From an uncultured Chlorobiaceae bacterium (GTDB lineage: Bacteria > Bacteroidota > Chlorobiia > Chlorobiales > Chlorobiaceae), in NCBI GenBank assembly GCA_903824045.1, contig CAIJVD010000035.1:1-64000 (forward strand): 64,000 bases of DNA, in the 5' to 3' direction. Below, one piece after another: positions 8,694 through 17,793 of this stretch. The notes under the pieces are model-generated. The model did no database searches. It was not told the DNA's origin and saw only the letters and a list, made by a program, of their open reading frames with translations. The first letter of the stretch is position 1, and each line of letters begins with the position of its first letter. The translations under genes were made by a program, and so were the position numbers.

Positions 8694-9989
8694 ATGCAAC
8701 AGACCATAACCCAGAAAATCCTCTCGAGGGCAGCCAACCGGAGATTTGTTGAAGCAGGCGAAAGCGTCTGGCTCAATGTTGACGTCCTCCTCACCCATGA
8801 CGTCTGCGGACCGCCGACCTTCGATATTTTCAAGCAGGAGTTTGGCCCCGGCGCAAAAGTATGGGACCCGAAAAAGATCGTCGTCCTGCCTGACCACTAT
8901 ATCTTTACGGCAAACGAGCATGCCCACCGCAACATCGACCTTCTGCGTCAGTTTGCCAAAGAGCAGGGTCTCGAGCACTACTACGACGTCGGCACCGACC
9001 GCTACCGCGGGGTCTGCCATGTCGCGCTCGCTGAAGAGGGGTTCAACCTTCCGGGCACCGTTCTCTTCGGCACCGATTCGCACACCTGCACGTCAGGCGC
9101 ATTCGGCATGTTCGGTTCGGGCATCGGCAACACCGACGCCGCATTCATCCTCGGCACCGGCAAGCTCTGGGAGAAGGTCCCCGAGTCGATGAAGTTCACC
9201 TTCGACGGCCAGATGCCAGAGTATCTGACCGCCAAGGACCTGATCCTGCAGATTCTGGGTGATATCACCACCGACGGGGCAACCTATCGCGCCATGGAGT
9301 TTGACGGCGAAGCGGTCTATTCGCTCCCGATCGAAGAGAGAATGACGCTCACCAACATGGCCATCGAAGCCGGCGGCATGAGCGGCATCATTGCGGCCGA
9401 CGCCATCACGGAGGCCTATGTCAAGGCTCGCACCTCTGCGCCATACGAAGTATTCCAGAGCGACCCGGACGCGCGCTACCACAGCAAGTACTACTACGAC
9501 GTGAGCAAGCTTGAGCCTGTTGTCGCACAGCCGCACAGCCCCGACAACCGCGCTACAGTCAGAAGCGTCCAGGGCACAAAGATCACCAAGTCCTACATTG
9601 GCTCCTGCACCGGCGGAAAGCTGACCGATTTCGTCATGGCGGCCAGAATTCTGAAAGGAAAGCAGGTTGCCGTAACGACGAACATCGTGCCTGCAACCGT
9701 CAAGGTCGCCCGTGATCTTGAGAGCACGCAGTTCGAAGGCCAGAGCCTGCGCCAGATTTTCCTCGATGCAGGGTGCAGCATTGCGCTCCCTTCATGCGCG
9801 GCATGTCTTGGCGGTCCTGCTGACACTGTCGGCCGCTCGGTAGACAACGACGTTGTCGTTTCGACCACAAACCGCAACTTCCCCGGACGAATGGGCAGCA
9901 AGCATGCAGGGGTCTATCTGGCCTCGCCGCTTACGGCAGCCGCTTCGGCAATTACCGGCAAACTCACCGATCCGAGGGATTTCCTCTGA
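8694..9989 (+). CDS. leuC: 3-isopropylmalate dehydratase large subunit
   Basis: LeuC is the [4Fe-4S] catalytic subunit that, with LeuD, isomerises 2- to 3-isopropylmalate; the pair can also isomerise citramalate in threonine-independent isoleucine synthesis. The 431-residue length and sequence fit the shorter archaeal/bacterial LeuC branch rather than the roughly 470-residue enterobacterial one. Cluster ligands are visible as SYIGSCTGGK (Cys near 303) and the CAACLGG pair near residue 367. It follows leuA by 6 bases and precedes leuD by 42. The branch of the aconitase superfamily and the neighbours make LeuC much likelier than homoaconitase. Confidence 0.95.
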   Translation: MQQTITQKILSRAANRRFVEAGESVWLNVDVLLTHDVCGPPTFDIFKQEFGPGAKVWDPKKIVVLPDHYIFTANEHAHRNIDLLRQFAKEQGLEHYYDVGTDRYRGVCHVALAEEGFNLPGTVLFGTDSHTCTSGAFGMFGSGIGNTDAAFILGTGKLWEKVPESMKFTFDGQMPEYLTAKDLILQILGDITTDGATYRAMEFDGEAVYSLPIEERMTLTNMAIEAGGMSGIIAADAITEAYVKARTSAPYEVFQSDPDARYHSKYYYDVSKLEPVVAQPHSPDNRATVRSVQGTKITKSYIGSCTGGKLTDFVMAARILKGKQVAVTTNIVPATVKVARDLESTQFEGQSLRQIFLDAGCSIALPSCAACLGGPADTVGRSVDNDVVVSTTNRNFPGRMGSKHAGVYLASPLTAAASAITGKLTDPRDFL

Positions 9990-10031
9990 ACGGAAACAGC
10001 AACCGAATGAACCTGTAAGGAAAACACAACA

Positions 10032-10598
10032 ATGGACACCATCATTCAGGGAAAAGCCTACGTTTTAGGCAAGAATATCGATACCGACCAGATCATCCCG
10101 GCCGAGCATCTCGTCTACAGCCTCTCCGATCCCGAAGAGGTCAAGCTCTACGGCAAGTACGCCCTTTCCGGCGTCCCTCCCGCCGAGGGAGGTCTTCCGA
10201 AAGGCAACATACCGTTCATCCAGGATGGCAGCTTCAGCTCGGAGTTCACCATCATCATCGCAGGCCCCAACTTCGGTTGCGGATCGTCGAGGGAGCATGC
10301 CCCCTTCGCCCTGCAGGTGGCCGGAGCCAAAGCAATTGTCGCCGAATCCTACGCGAGGATCTTCTTCCGCAACTGCGTTGACGGCGGATTTGTCATCCCC
10401 TACGAGACGCACGAGCACCTCAATCAGCTCATCGAAACCGGTGACGAGCTGAAGATCGATGTCGAAAAGAACACCATCGAGAACCTGACCCGCAAGGTCA
10501 CCTACAACCTCAATCCCCTCGGCGATGTACTGAGCATCGTAGAGGCCGGCGGCATTTTTTCCTATGCCCGCCAGAACAACTTAATGGCCAAGAGCTGA
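10032..10598 (+). CDS. leuD: 3-isopropylmalate dehydratase small subunit
   Basis: LeuD supplies the swivel domain that completes the active site of LeuC. The 188-residue protein has the diagnostic GPNFGCGSSREHAP segment near residue 77 that binds the substrate carboxylate, and YARIFFRNCVDGG after it. The N-terminal KNIDTDQIIPAEHL is the typical small-subunit opening. The gene is preceded by AAGGAAAACACAAC, a good ribosome binding site for the ATG at 10032, and ends 3 bases before cimA. Confidence 0.96.
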   Translation: MDTIIQGKAYVLGKNIDTDQIIPAEHLVYSLSDPEEVKLYGKYALSGVPPAEGGLPKGNIPFIQDGSFSSEFTIIIAGPNFGCGSSREHAPFALQVAGAKAIVAESYARIFFRNCVDGGFVIPYETHEHLNQLIETGDELKIDVEKNTIENLTRKVTYNLNPLGDVLSIVEAGGIFSYARQNNLMAKS

Positions 10599-10601
10599 TC
10601 A

Positions 10602-12212
10602 ATGAGTGCTCAACATAAAGCGATAGAACTCTACGACACTACCCTGCGTGACGGCACACAGGGTGAGCATATCAACCTCTCCGTGCAGGACAAGCTGATC
10701 ATCGCCGAGAGGCTTGACGAGTTCGGCATGGACTTTATTGAGGGTGGCTGGCCGAGTAGCAATCCGAAAGACGAGGAGTTTTTCCTGAAGGCACGCCTGA
10801 TGAACTTCAAGCATGCAAAACTCTGCTCGTTCGGCTCGACGGCAAGGACCCTCAGCAAGATCGACTCCGACCCGAACCTCCTTGGCCTGCTTGAGTCCGA
10901 AACACCGGTCATCACCATCTTCGGCAAAACATGGCAGGCTCACTCCGAAAAAAGCCTCGGCATAACAGCGGATGAAAATGCCGAACTGATCTTTCGCTCT
11001 GTCGAGTTTCTCAAAAAAGAGGGGCGTCAGGTCTTCTTTGATGCCGAGCACTTCTTTGACGGCTACAGGCATAACCCGGATTTTGCCCTTAAAATGGTCA
11101 TGTCGGCGGTAGCGGGTGGTGCAGAGAGAGTCATCCTCTGCGACACCAACGGCGGATCGATGCCTTTCGAAGTCAAGGATGCCGTTGCAATAGTTCTTGC
11201 CCGCACCGGCACACCTGTCGGCATCCACAGCCACAACGACGGTGACCTCGCCGTCGCCAACTCCATCGCCGCAATCGGAGGCGGAGCCACCCATATCCAG
11301 GGAACCATAAACGGTATCGGGGAGCGTTGCGGCAACGCCAATCTCATCAGCATCATTCCCAATGTCATGCTGAAGCTCCATAAATCATTCCAGCATGTCG
11401 AGCACCTCTCGCAGCTCGCATCGCTCTCGAAATTTGTCTATGAGATCCTGAACATGCCCTCAAACACCAGGGCTCCGTTCGTCGGAAAATCGGCATTCGC
11501 CCACAAGGGAGGGATCCATGTCAGCGCCGTGATGAAAGACAGTACCCTCTACGAGCATATCGACCCTTCGCTTGTGGGTAACCGGCAGCGCGTGCTGGTC
11601 TCGGAACTTGCAGGCCAGAGCAATATCCGCTACAAGGCCCAGGAGCTTGGCATCGCTATCCCGGAAAAGAGCGACGTCATCAAGAATATTGTCAACCATG
11701 TCAAGGAACTTGAGCACCAGGGCTACCAGTTCGACGGTGCCGAAGCCTCTTTTGAGCTGATTTTGCAGAAGGAGCTTGGCAACTTCACCCCCTTTTTCGA
11801 GGTTCTCGAAACCAAGGTGCACATCGAGTCCGCCAAGGGAGCAAAAAATGTAGACCAGGCCGTCCTCAAAGTCGAGGTCGGCGGAGAGGTCGAGCACATC
11901 GCTGCCGATGGCGACGGACCGGTCAACGCGCTCGACAAGGCGCTACGCAAGGCACTGATCCATTTTTATCCCGAAATCAAGAGCATCAAGCTGGTAGACT
12001 ACAAAGTGCGCGTCCTCGAAGAGAAACGGGGCACCAGCGCCAAGGTCCGGGTACTGATTGAGACCAGCAACGGCAAGAAAAGCTGGGGCACGGTCGGCGT
12101 TTCGACAAACATCATCGAAGCCAGCCTCCATGCACTTCAGGACAGCATGAACTACCACCTCTTCACCGTCAAAGCCACCGTCCCCCCCGCCGAAAGCATC
12201 GCCGAAGCCTGA
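10602..12212 (+). CDS. cimA: (R)-citramalate synthase
   Basis: CimA condenses acetyl-CoA with pyruvate to citramalate, opening a route to 2-oxobutyrate and isoleucine that does not need threonine deaminase. The 536-residue protein has LYDTTLRDGTQGEHINLS (residues about 9-26) and EGGWPSSNPKDEEFF, which mark the CimA branch and separate it from LeuA. GIHSHNDGDLAVAN carries the metal-binding His pair, and the C-terminal regulatory domain (from about residue 400) is present. It is the last gene of the leu operon, 3 bases after leuD, so LeuCD and LeuB, encoded alongside, can process its product. Downstream lies a large inverted-repeat array. Confidence 0.94.
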   Translation: MSAQHKAIELYDTTLRDGTQGEHINLSVQDKLIIAERLDEFGMDFIEGGWPSSNPKDEEFFLKARLMNFKHAKLCSFGSTARTLSKIDSDPNLLGLLESETPVITIFGKTWQAHSEKSLGITADENAELIFRSVEFLKKEGRQVFFDAEHFFDGYRHNPDFALKMVMSAVAGGAERVILCDTNGGSMPFEVKDAVAIVLARTGTPVGIHSHNDGDLAVANSIAAIGGGATHIQGTINGIGERCGNANLISIIPNVMLKLHKSFQHVEHLSQLASLSKFVYEILNMPSNTRAPFVGKSAFAHKGGIHVSAVMKDSTLYEHIDPSLVGNRQRVLVSELAGQSNIRYKAQELGIAIPEKSDVIKNIVNHVKELEHQGYQFDGAEASFELILQKELGNFTPFFEVLETKVHIESAKGAKNVDQAVLKVEVGGEVEHIAADGDGPVNALDKALRKALIHFYPEIKSIKLVDYKVRVLEEKRGTSAKVRVLIETSNGKKSWGTVGVSTNIIEASLHALQDSMNYHLFTVKATVPPAESIAEA

Positions 12213-12221
12213 CACCCTGCG

Positions 12222-12492
12222 CGAGAAGAGCGCGGGGAGGAAGAGCGCAGTGGACGCAGGTGGACGGGAAAGAATTGTGGACAAAAGCGTGGACGCAAGT
12301 GGACTGCGCGAAGAGAAAGAGAGAAGTGCCCACGCCTGCGGCCAAGCCTCCACGCCAACCACTGCACCCTCACGCAGGCTGCTCTTCAGCGCGTCCACTT
12401 CGTCCACAATGTCCACGCTTCTGTCCACCCTCTTTCTTGTCCACTGGCGCTCTTCTCTTCCCCCTGTCCACTGCGCTCTTCCCCCCGACAAA
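12222..12492. repeat. Inverted array of GTGGAC/GTCCAC hexamers
   Basis: Between cimA and radC lies a roughly 270-base imperfect palindrome. The left half carries five GTGGAC hexamers (starting at 12250, 12260, 12277, 12289, 12299), the right half six GTCCAC hexamers (12393, 12402, 12411, 12423, 12439, 12466), with no exceptions to the orientation rule. The 18-base stretch 12277-12294 is complementary to 12411-12428 with one mismatch, and the flanks GGAAGAGCGCAGTGGAC and GTCCACTGCGCTCTTCC mirror each other at 12239-12255 and 12466-12482. About 88 bases form the centre, with GAAGAG/CTCTTC-type complementarity at its edges. As RNA it could fold into one long hairpin and might end the leu operon transcript, but it lacks a clear T tract. 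It encodes no convincing protein. Confidence 0.75.
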
Positions 12493-12590
12493 GAATCCGC
12501 TTCCGCATATCCCTCATATTCGCTAAATTACCCTAATACGCATTTATTTCGCACAGCGTAACTCCCGGCAACGACAACGTGCCACAAGCC

Positions 12591-13262
12591 ATGCGCATCA
12601 ATGACCTTGACCCCGAAAGCAGGCCCAGAGAACGCTTTATGAGCTGCGGGCCCGGTGCGCTCAGCCCTGCTGAACTGCTGGCGCTCATCCTTCGAACAGG
12701 AACCCGGCAGGAGAACATCATCGACATCTGCAATGAGCTCATTAGCCGCTTCACTTTGGAAGGGCTGACAGAGGCAACAGTCGGGGAACTTCAGAAAACA
12801 AAGGGAATAGGAAAGGCCAAGGCAATGCAGATTGCCGCGCTCTTCGAACTCAACAAGCGGCTCAGTTACTCACGGAACCAGAACAAGAGAGTCCAGGCAG
12901 CGCGCGACGTCTTCGACTATATGGCGGGACGGATTCCGGACGAAAAGAAGGAGCACCTCTTCGTGCTGCACCTGAACACAAAAAACCAGATCATCCGCCA
13001 CGAGCAGGTATCGGTAGGAACCCTCAACGCTTCGCTCATACACCCTCGAGAGGTGTTCAAGTCGGCCATTCGGGAGAGCGCCCACGCCATCATACTGGTA
13101 CACAACCACCCCTCGGGGGATGTTGAACCAAGCAACGCCGACCGCCAGGTCACCTCACTCCTGAAAGAGGCGAGCGGCCTGCTCCAGATCGACCTTCTGG
13201 ATCACATCATAATAGGCACAACGGAGTGGTTCAGCTTCAGGGAACACTCCCTGCTGAGCTGA
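12591..13262 (+). CDS. radC: RadC/JAB-domain DNA repair-associated protein
   Basis: RadC proteins have an N-terminal helix-hairpin-helix-like part and a C-terminal JAB1/MPN metalloprotease fold; despite the name, a role in recombinational repair is unproven. The JAMM-type motif is visible as [16 protein letters not shown] (near residue 170), and [10 protein letters not shown] near residue 68 is the helix-hairpin-helix. I place the start at ATG 12591 because family members begin MRINDL; an in-frame GTG at 12579 is also open. Neither has a strong ribosome binding site. The gene converges on the cold-shock gene with a 27-base gap. Confidence 0.93.
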   Translation: MRINDLDPESRPRERFMSCGPGALSPAELLALILRTGTRQENIIDICNELISRFTLEGLTEATVGELQKTKGIGKAKAMQIAALFELNKRLSYSRNQNKRVQAARDVFDYMAGRIPDEKKEHLFVLHLNTKNQIIRHEQVSVGTLNASLIHPREVFKSAIRESAHAIILVHNHPSGDVEPSNADRQVTSLLKEASGLLQIDLLDHIIIGTTEWFSFREHSLLS

Positions 13263-13289
13263 GACGATAAAGCGCCGTCGAAAAGAGAT

Positions 13290-13556
13290 CTAACCGAATG
13301 ACTCTGCTGACTCGGCCTCTATCGATGAAGACTCATCGGTGCTTGCGACAGGAATTTCGCGGACACTCTTTGCCTGAAGGCCCTTCTGTGTTTTGTCGAG
13401 CTCAAACTCAACATCGGCGTCCTGAGTCAGCACCTTGAAGCTCTGCTCGGAAACAATGGCCGAAAAATGAACAAAAATGTCCTCCCCACCCTCGGGATTC
13501 ACAATAAAGCCGTAGCCTTTTTTCCCGTCAAACCATTTTACTTTACTGATTGCCAT
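13290..13556 (-). CDS. Cold-shock domain protein
   Basis: A CspA-type single-stranded nucleic acid chaperone of 88 residues. The cold-shock domain fills residues 3-68 with RNP1 as KGYGFIV and RNP2 as DIFVHFS; the Lys-Trp-Phe opening KVKWFDGKKGYGFI is intact. The C-terminal 20 residues are an acidic, Ser/Glu-rich tail that ordinary CspA proteins of about 67 residues lack; acidic tails of this sort may tune RNA affinity. About 200 bases separate its start from the divergent sepiapterin reductase gene, enough for a long AT-rich 5-prime leader typical of cold-shock mRNAs, though no specific fold can be confirmed by eye. Confidence 0.93.
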   Translation of the reverse strand: MAISKVKWFDGKKGYGFIVNPEGGEDIFVHFSAIVSEQSFKVLTQDADVEFELDKTQKGLQAKSVREIPVASTDESSSIEAESAESFG

Positions 13557-13760
13557 AATAAATTACTGATGTATCATTTTTTATGGAAATGCAATGCCGT
13601 ATGGGGAGAAGCAGTTGCGGTTAATTCATGTGTAAAAATATATATTTTTTCCGGCAAATTTCACCGTTACGAACAAAATTAGGATTATCACACAATTATA
13701 GCGTATAACCGACCGGGCGCGGATTCAACACAGCGCATCAACATATATCTCATCTATACC

Positions 13761-14492
13761 ATGAAAAAGATCATCATGATAACCGGGGCCGGCAAAGGGA
13801 TCGGCAGGGCCATCGCCCTCGATTTCGCAAAAGCCGCAGGCCACGGCAACAACGTTGAAGCGCACCTTGTCCTTGCCTCAAGAACCCAGTCCGACCTGGA
13901 GTCAATCGCTTCGGAGTGCAAGAGTTACGGCGCATCGACCGATATCTTTCCTATGGATATCTCCGACAGCGCCTCCATCTCCCGTCTTGTTGCTGAAACC
14001 CTCCGGCTCCACGGCACGATCGACTGCCTGGTCAACAATGCCGGTGTCGGGCGCTTCAAGCCGCTCAGCGAGCTGACTGAGGAGGACCTCGACTATACGA
14101 TGGCGACGAACGTCAAGGGAACCTTTCTCTTGACGCAAAAAGTTTTTGCGGTCATGGAGGCGAACCGCTCGGGGCATATCTTCTTCATAACCTCTATTGC
14201 CGCCGAAACTGCCTTCCCCAGCTCCGCCATCTACTCCATGTCGAAATTCGCGCAGAAAGGGCTGGTCGAGGCCGTGCGGCTCTATGCGAAGGGGTGCAAC
14301 GTGAGAGTCACCAACGTCATGCCGGGAGCGGTCTATACTCCGATGTGGGGCGAAGTGCCCGAAACGATGAAAGCGGTCATGATGATGGCGGAGGATATTT
14401 CAGGCCCGATTGTCAATGCCTACCTCCTGCCGGAGAGGACATCGGTCGAGGAGCTGGTCTTCAGGCCGGTCTCGGGCGATATCAATGAGTGA
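13761..14492 (+). CDS. Sepiapterin reductase-like short-chain dehydrogenase
   Basis: A 243-residue classical SDR. Visible motifs are TGAGKGIG (8-15, NADP binding), NNAG (92-95) and the catalytic set Ser145, Tyr158, Lys162. From memory the sequence, including DCLVNNAGVGRF, the TNVKGTF-type stretch, HIFFITS and MPGAVYTPMWG, closely follows the structurally characterised sepiapterin reductase of Chlorobaculum tepidum, an enzyme thought to yield L-threo-tetrahydrobiopterin for the glycosylated pterin of green sulfur bacteria. Function as a pterin side-chain reductase is therefore likely; a generic 3-ketoacyl reductase is the alternative. It stands alone, about 120 bases before yqeY. Confidence 0.85.
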   Translation: MKKIIMITGAGKGIGRAIALDFAKAAGHGNNVEAHLVLASRTQSDLESIASECKSYGASTDIFPMDISDSASISRLVAETLRLHGTIDCLVNNAGVGRFKPLSELTEEDLDYTMATNVKGTFLLTQKVFAVMEANRSGHIFFITSIAAETAFPSSAIYSMSKFAQKGLVEAVRLYAKGCNVRVTNVMPGAVYTPMWGEVPETMKAVMMMAEDISGPIVNAYLLPERTSVEELVFRPVSGDINE

Positions 14493-14612
14493 ACAAAGAT
14501 TGACCGGCTGTGGGAAAGGATGATAATTTCCCGTATTTTCATCCACTTGTGTAACGAGACGCCGTTGGCAGTATGAACGGTGGCCGGACAAAACCCTGAA
14601 GCATATACCACC

Positions 14613-15068
14613 ATGAGCCTGAAAGAAAAAATAGACCAGGATCTAAAGGATTCAATGAAGAGCGGGGAAAAGACCCGCCTGAACGCCATTCGCTCGATTC
14701 GCGCCGGACTGCTTGAAAAAGAGGTCTCCATCCGCGTAGGCGGCAAAGCGGTGCTCTCTGATGACCAGGAGCTTGAGGTGCTTGTGAGCCTTGCAAAAAA
14801 ACGCAGGGACGCCATTGAGCAGTTTACCGCTGGCAACCGCCCCGACCTCGCCGAAACCGAACTTTCAGAGCTTAAGGTTATCGAAGAGTACCTCCCTGCC
14901 CCGGTCTCCGATGAGGAGATAGAGGCCGCCGTCCGCGAAATTGTTGCCAAAACCGGCGCCACCTCCATGAAGGAGATGGGAAAAGTTATGTCAGAAGCGA
15001 TGAAGGCCCTCAAGGGCAAGGCCGACGGCACCAGGGTTCAGCAGGTCGTAAAATCCCTGCTCTCTTAA
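14613..15068 (+). CDS. yqeY: GatB/YqeY domain protein
   Basis: A 151-residue helical protein of the YqeY family, related to the tail domain of the amidotransferase subunit GatB. It probably interacts with tRNA or aminoacyl-tRNA enzymes but has no established reaction. Recognisable parts are the N-terminal SLKEKIDQDLKDSMKSG, the central LVSLAKKRRDAIEQF and EEYLPAPVSDEEIE, and the C-terminal GKVMSEAMKALKGKADG. A GTG at 14580 would add 11 residues with no homologous look, so ATG at 14613 is preferred. It sits 24 bases before serS, likely in the same transcript. Confidence 0.92.
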   Translation: MSLKEKIDQDLKDSMKSGEKTRLNAIRSIRAGLLEKEVSIRVGGKAVLSDDQELEVLVSLAKKRRDAIEQFTAGNRPDLAETELSELKVIEEYLPAPVSDEEIEAAVREIVAKTGATSMKEMGKVMSEAMKALKGKADGTRVQQVVKSLLS

Positions 15069-15092
15069 TCACCAATTCTCCCCTCCACAACC

Positions 15093-16388
15093 ATGCTTGA
15101 TATAAACCTTATCCGCCAGCACCCGGAAGCGATTGCCGAAATGCTGCGCAACCGCCAGCTTGCATCGGAAGAGCCAAAACTGCACCAGCTCCTCTCGCTC
15201 GACAAGGAGCGCAAGGAGCTGGTGCAGCGTTCTGACGACAGAAAAGCGCTGCGCAACACGGTATCCAAAGAGGTCGCCGACATCAAGAAAAGCGGCCAGG
15301 GATCGGCTGATGATCTGATTGTGCAGATGAAATCGGTATCGGAAGAGATATCCCTGATGGACGCACGACTCGGCACCCTTGAAGAGGAGATCGAGTCCAT
15401 CCTGCTCGCCCTGCCAAACAAGCTGCACCCTTCGGTTCCGGTCGGCCGTTCCGCCGAGGAGAACCTGGTTTTTGGAGAGCCGGTATCCTTCCCCTACACT
15501 TTCGATTTTCCTGTCCAAAACCACCTCGATCTTGGCCGCTCGCTCGGCATTCTTGATTTTGAGCGCGGCGCGAAGATCAGCGGAGCGGGCTTCCCTGTCT
15601 ACATGGGCAAAGGTGCCCGGCTCGAGAGAGCTCTGATCAACTTCATGATCGACACCCATACCGAAAAGCACGGCTACACCGAGGTCTTTCCGCCTTTTCT
15701 CGTCAACCAGGAGTCGCTCAGGGGAACCGGCCAGTGGCCGAAATTCGCCGACCAGGTCTACCATATGCAGGAAGACGATCTCTACGCCATCCCGACAGCG
15801 GAGGTACCGGTCACCAACCTGCACCGTGGCGAGATGCTCGACGCCGCCCAGCTTCCGATCTCCTACGCTGCCTACTCGGCCTGCTTCCGCCGCGAAGCCG
15901 GAAGCTATGGCAAGGATACCAGAGGGTTTCTGCGCGTCCACCAGTTCAACAAGGTCGAAATGGTGAAGTTCACCCGGCCTGAAGAGTCCTATGAAGCGCT
16001 TGAGGAGATACGCAGAAGTGCGGAAGCTATCCTCATCGCCCTGAAGATTCCCTACCGCGTGCTCCTGCTCTGCAGCGGAGACATCAGCGCAAACGCAACA
16101 AAGTGTTATGATATTGAGGTGTGGTCGCCGGCGGAACAGAAGTATCTTGAGGCGTCGAGCTGCTCGAACTTTGAGGATTATCAGGCCAGAAGGGCCGGCA
16201 TCCGCTTCAAGCCGGACGGGAAGTCAAAGCCGGAGTTCGTGCACACCCTCAACGGCTCGGGCCTTGCAACATCCCGGCTTATGGTCTCCATTATGGAGCA
16301 CTACCAGACAGCAAAAGGCGGCATCACGGTACCGGATGTCCTGCGCCCTTACACCGGCTTCGAGGAAATCGCTCAGGCCGCTGAGTGA
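15093..16388 (+). CDS. serS: Seryl-tRNA synthetase
   Basis: Class II aminoacyl-tRNA synthetase charging tRNA-Ser (and tRNA-Sec where present). The 431 residues have the long antiparallel coiled-coil arm that reads the tRNA-Ser variable loop (residues about 28-100), class II motif 2 near [23 protein letters not shown] (read in parts) and motif 3 near [18 protein letters not shown]. All are normal for the bacterial enzyme. Its last 16 bases overlap the end of the convergent metX gene. Confidence 0.97.
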   Translation: MLDINLIRQHPEAIAEMLRNRQLASEEPKLHQLLSLDKERKELVQRSDDRKALRNTVSKEVADIKKSGQGSADDLIVQMKSVSEEISLMDARLGTLEEEIESILLALPNKLHPSVPVGRSAEENLVFGEPVSFPYTFDFPVQNHLDLGRSLGILDFERGAKISGAGFPVYMGKGARLERALINFMIDTHTEKHGYTEVFPPFLVNQESLRGTGQWPKFADQVYHMQEDDLYAIPTAEVPVTNLHRGEMLDAAQLPISYAAYSACFRREAGSYGKDTRGFLRVHQFNKVEMVKFTRPEESYEALEEIRRSAEAILIALKIPYRVLLLCSGDISANATKCYDIEVWSPAEQKYLEASSCSNFEDYQARRAGIRFKPDGKSKPEFVHTLNGSGLATSRLMVSIMEHYQTAKGGITVPDVLRPYTGFEEIAQAAE

Positions 16389-17449
16389 GCCTCCGAAACC
16401 CTTCCGTCCAGAAACTCCCTGACCATACGGCTGACCGTTTTGACATCAATGAGAAACGCGTCGTGGCCGTATGGTTCGTCGAGATAGAGAATTCTTGACT
16501 TCGGCATGAAACGTGCCAGCTCCTCCTGCTCCACCTTTGGATAGAGAACATCGGAGTTGATCGAAAGGATCTCCACCGGCAGCTGCATGGAGGCGAGCAC
16601 CGCTTCGTACTCTCCCCTGCAGCGACCGAGATCGTGCATATCCATCGCCCGGGTGAGGGTGACGTAGGTATTGGCGTCAAAACGCTCAACCAGCTTGCGG
16701 CCCTGATGGTGAAGGTAGCTCTCCGTCTTGAAGGTGTGGCCGTGCTGAAACTCCCGGCCAAAACGGGTCTGGAAATTCTCAAAGCTGCGGTAACTGCACA
16801 TGGCCATCATCCTTGCCGCCGAAAGCCCTCTTGCCGGAGGATGCTCGCTGCTGTACCACCCCTCGCTCCAGTCACGGTCGGCAAAGATCGCCTGCCGCTG
16901 CGCCTCGCTCTGCGCTATGCACCAGGCTGAGTGACGTCCCGAAGCACCCATCGGCATGAGTGACTGAACAACCTCTGGATAGAGAAAACCCCACTCAAGA
17001 ACCTGCATTCCGCCAAGAGAGGCTCCGACAGCGAGCTTGACCCTGTCGATACCGAGGCCGGCAAGCAGAAGGCGCTGAACCCGAACCATATCCCTGATGG
17101 TGATTCTGGGGAAATCCGGCCCGTAGTGACGCCCTGAAAGCGGATTATCGGAGAGCGGACCCGTTGTGCCGTAGCAGCTTCCGAGCACGTTGCTGCAGAT
17201 GATGAAGTCGGTCGAGGCATCGAACGCCCCGCCACGCTCAAACATCCCGTTCCACCAGGCATCCACATCGGCCGATCCGGTGAGGGCGTGGCAGATCAGG
17301 ATCACATTGTCCTTTGCACCGTTAAGCGTACCCCAGGTCCTGTAGGCGACCCGTACCGAGGGCAAGATACCCCCAAGCTCGGGCATAAAGGGTTCCGCCG
17401 AGTCGAAAAACATGGTATCACGGGAAATAAGCTCTTTATATCCTCTCAT
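16373..17449 (-). CDS. metX: Homoserine O-acetyltransferase
   Basis: MetX transfers acetyl from acetyl-CoA to homoserine, the entry to methionine synthesis by direct sulfhydrylation. It is a 358-residue alpha/beta hydrolase with the nucleophile elbow GASLGG (Ser144), and the Asp and His of the triad in SINSDVLYP and PYGHDAF near the C-terminus. The partner sulfhydrylase metY is not adjacent. A SAM-I riboswitch lies 125 bases upstream, so expression should fall when S-adenosylmethionine is plentiful. Some MetX-family proteins are succinyltransferases; that cannot be settled here by eye. Confidence 0.94.
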   Translation of the reverse strand: MRGYKELISRDTMFFDSAEPFMPELGGILPSVRVAYRTWGTLNGAKDNVILICHALTGSADVDAWWNGMFERGGAFDASTDFIICSNVLGSCYGTTGPLSDNPLSGRHYGPDFPRITIRDMVRVQRLLLAGLGIDRVKLAVGASLGGMQVLEWGFLYPEVVQSLMPMGASGRHSAWCIAQSEAQRQAIFADRDWSEGWYSSEHPPARGLSAARMMAMCSYRSFENFQTRFGREFQHGHTFKTESYLHHQGRKLVERFDANTYVTLTRAMDMHDLGRCRGEYEAVLASMQLPVEILSINSDVLYPKVEQEELARFMPKSRILYLDEPYGHDAFLIDVKTVSRMVREFLDGRVSEAHSAA

Positions 17450-17573
17450 GCGATTAATATCAGTATTACAAATGCTCGTAGAATAAGACTACCAGCCCTG
17501 CGGGTGCATTGCACCGGCGGTGAATGGGGAATACTGTACCATGAGGTATGTGCGCAGAGAAAGGGCATGCATA

Positions 17574-17684
17574 CCATCATCTTTCCCGATCACTATACCG
17601 GGATGGAATTGGCACCGTTCATTGTGGCAATGACGGTTGCCAAGGCATCTAAGGGCCAGTCCCTCCGCCTTTCTGGATGATAGA
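17574..17684 (-). ncRNA. SAM-I (S-box) riboswitch upstream of metX
   Basis: Read on the minus strand this stretch shows the S-box consensus in order: P1 strand ATCATC, then GGCGGAGGGACTGGCCC (kink-turn half and SAM-core bases), GATGCCTTGGCAACC, the segment GGTGCCAATTCC, then GGGAAAGATGAT whose GATGAT closes P1. Spacing and order are those of the class I aptamer, which binds S-adenosylmethionine and shuts off downstream methionine genes. About 125 bases remain before the metX start as expression platform; a GGTGCA/TGCACC hairpin lies there but without a clear U tract, so termination versus translational control is open. Confidence 0.93.
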
Positions 17685-17793
17685 ATTGAAAACTTGAAAA
17701 GAACATTTAGTTCGACTAATCTACAACAGGGATTAGTATTTTACAAATGACCTGCCGCCCCCTGTGGCAACCAAAACCAGTTATTACACCACC

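Noticed and set aside
12250-12561. Overlapping open frames of about 100 codons in the GTGGAC array
   Set aside because: They follow from the repeated hexamers, have no ribosome binding site and give low-complexity, Pro/Ser-rich sequence unlike a protein.
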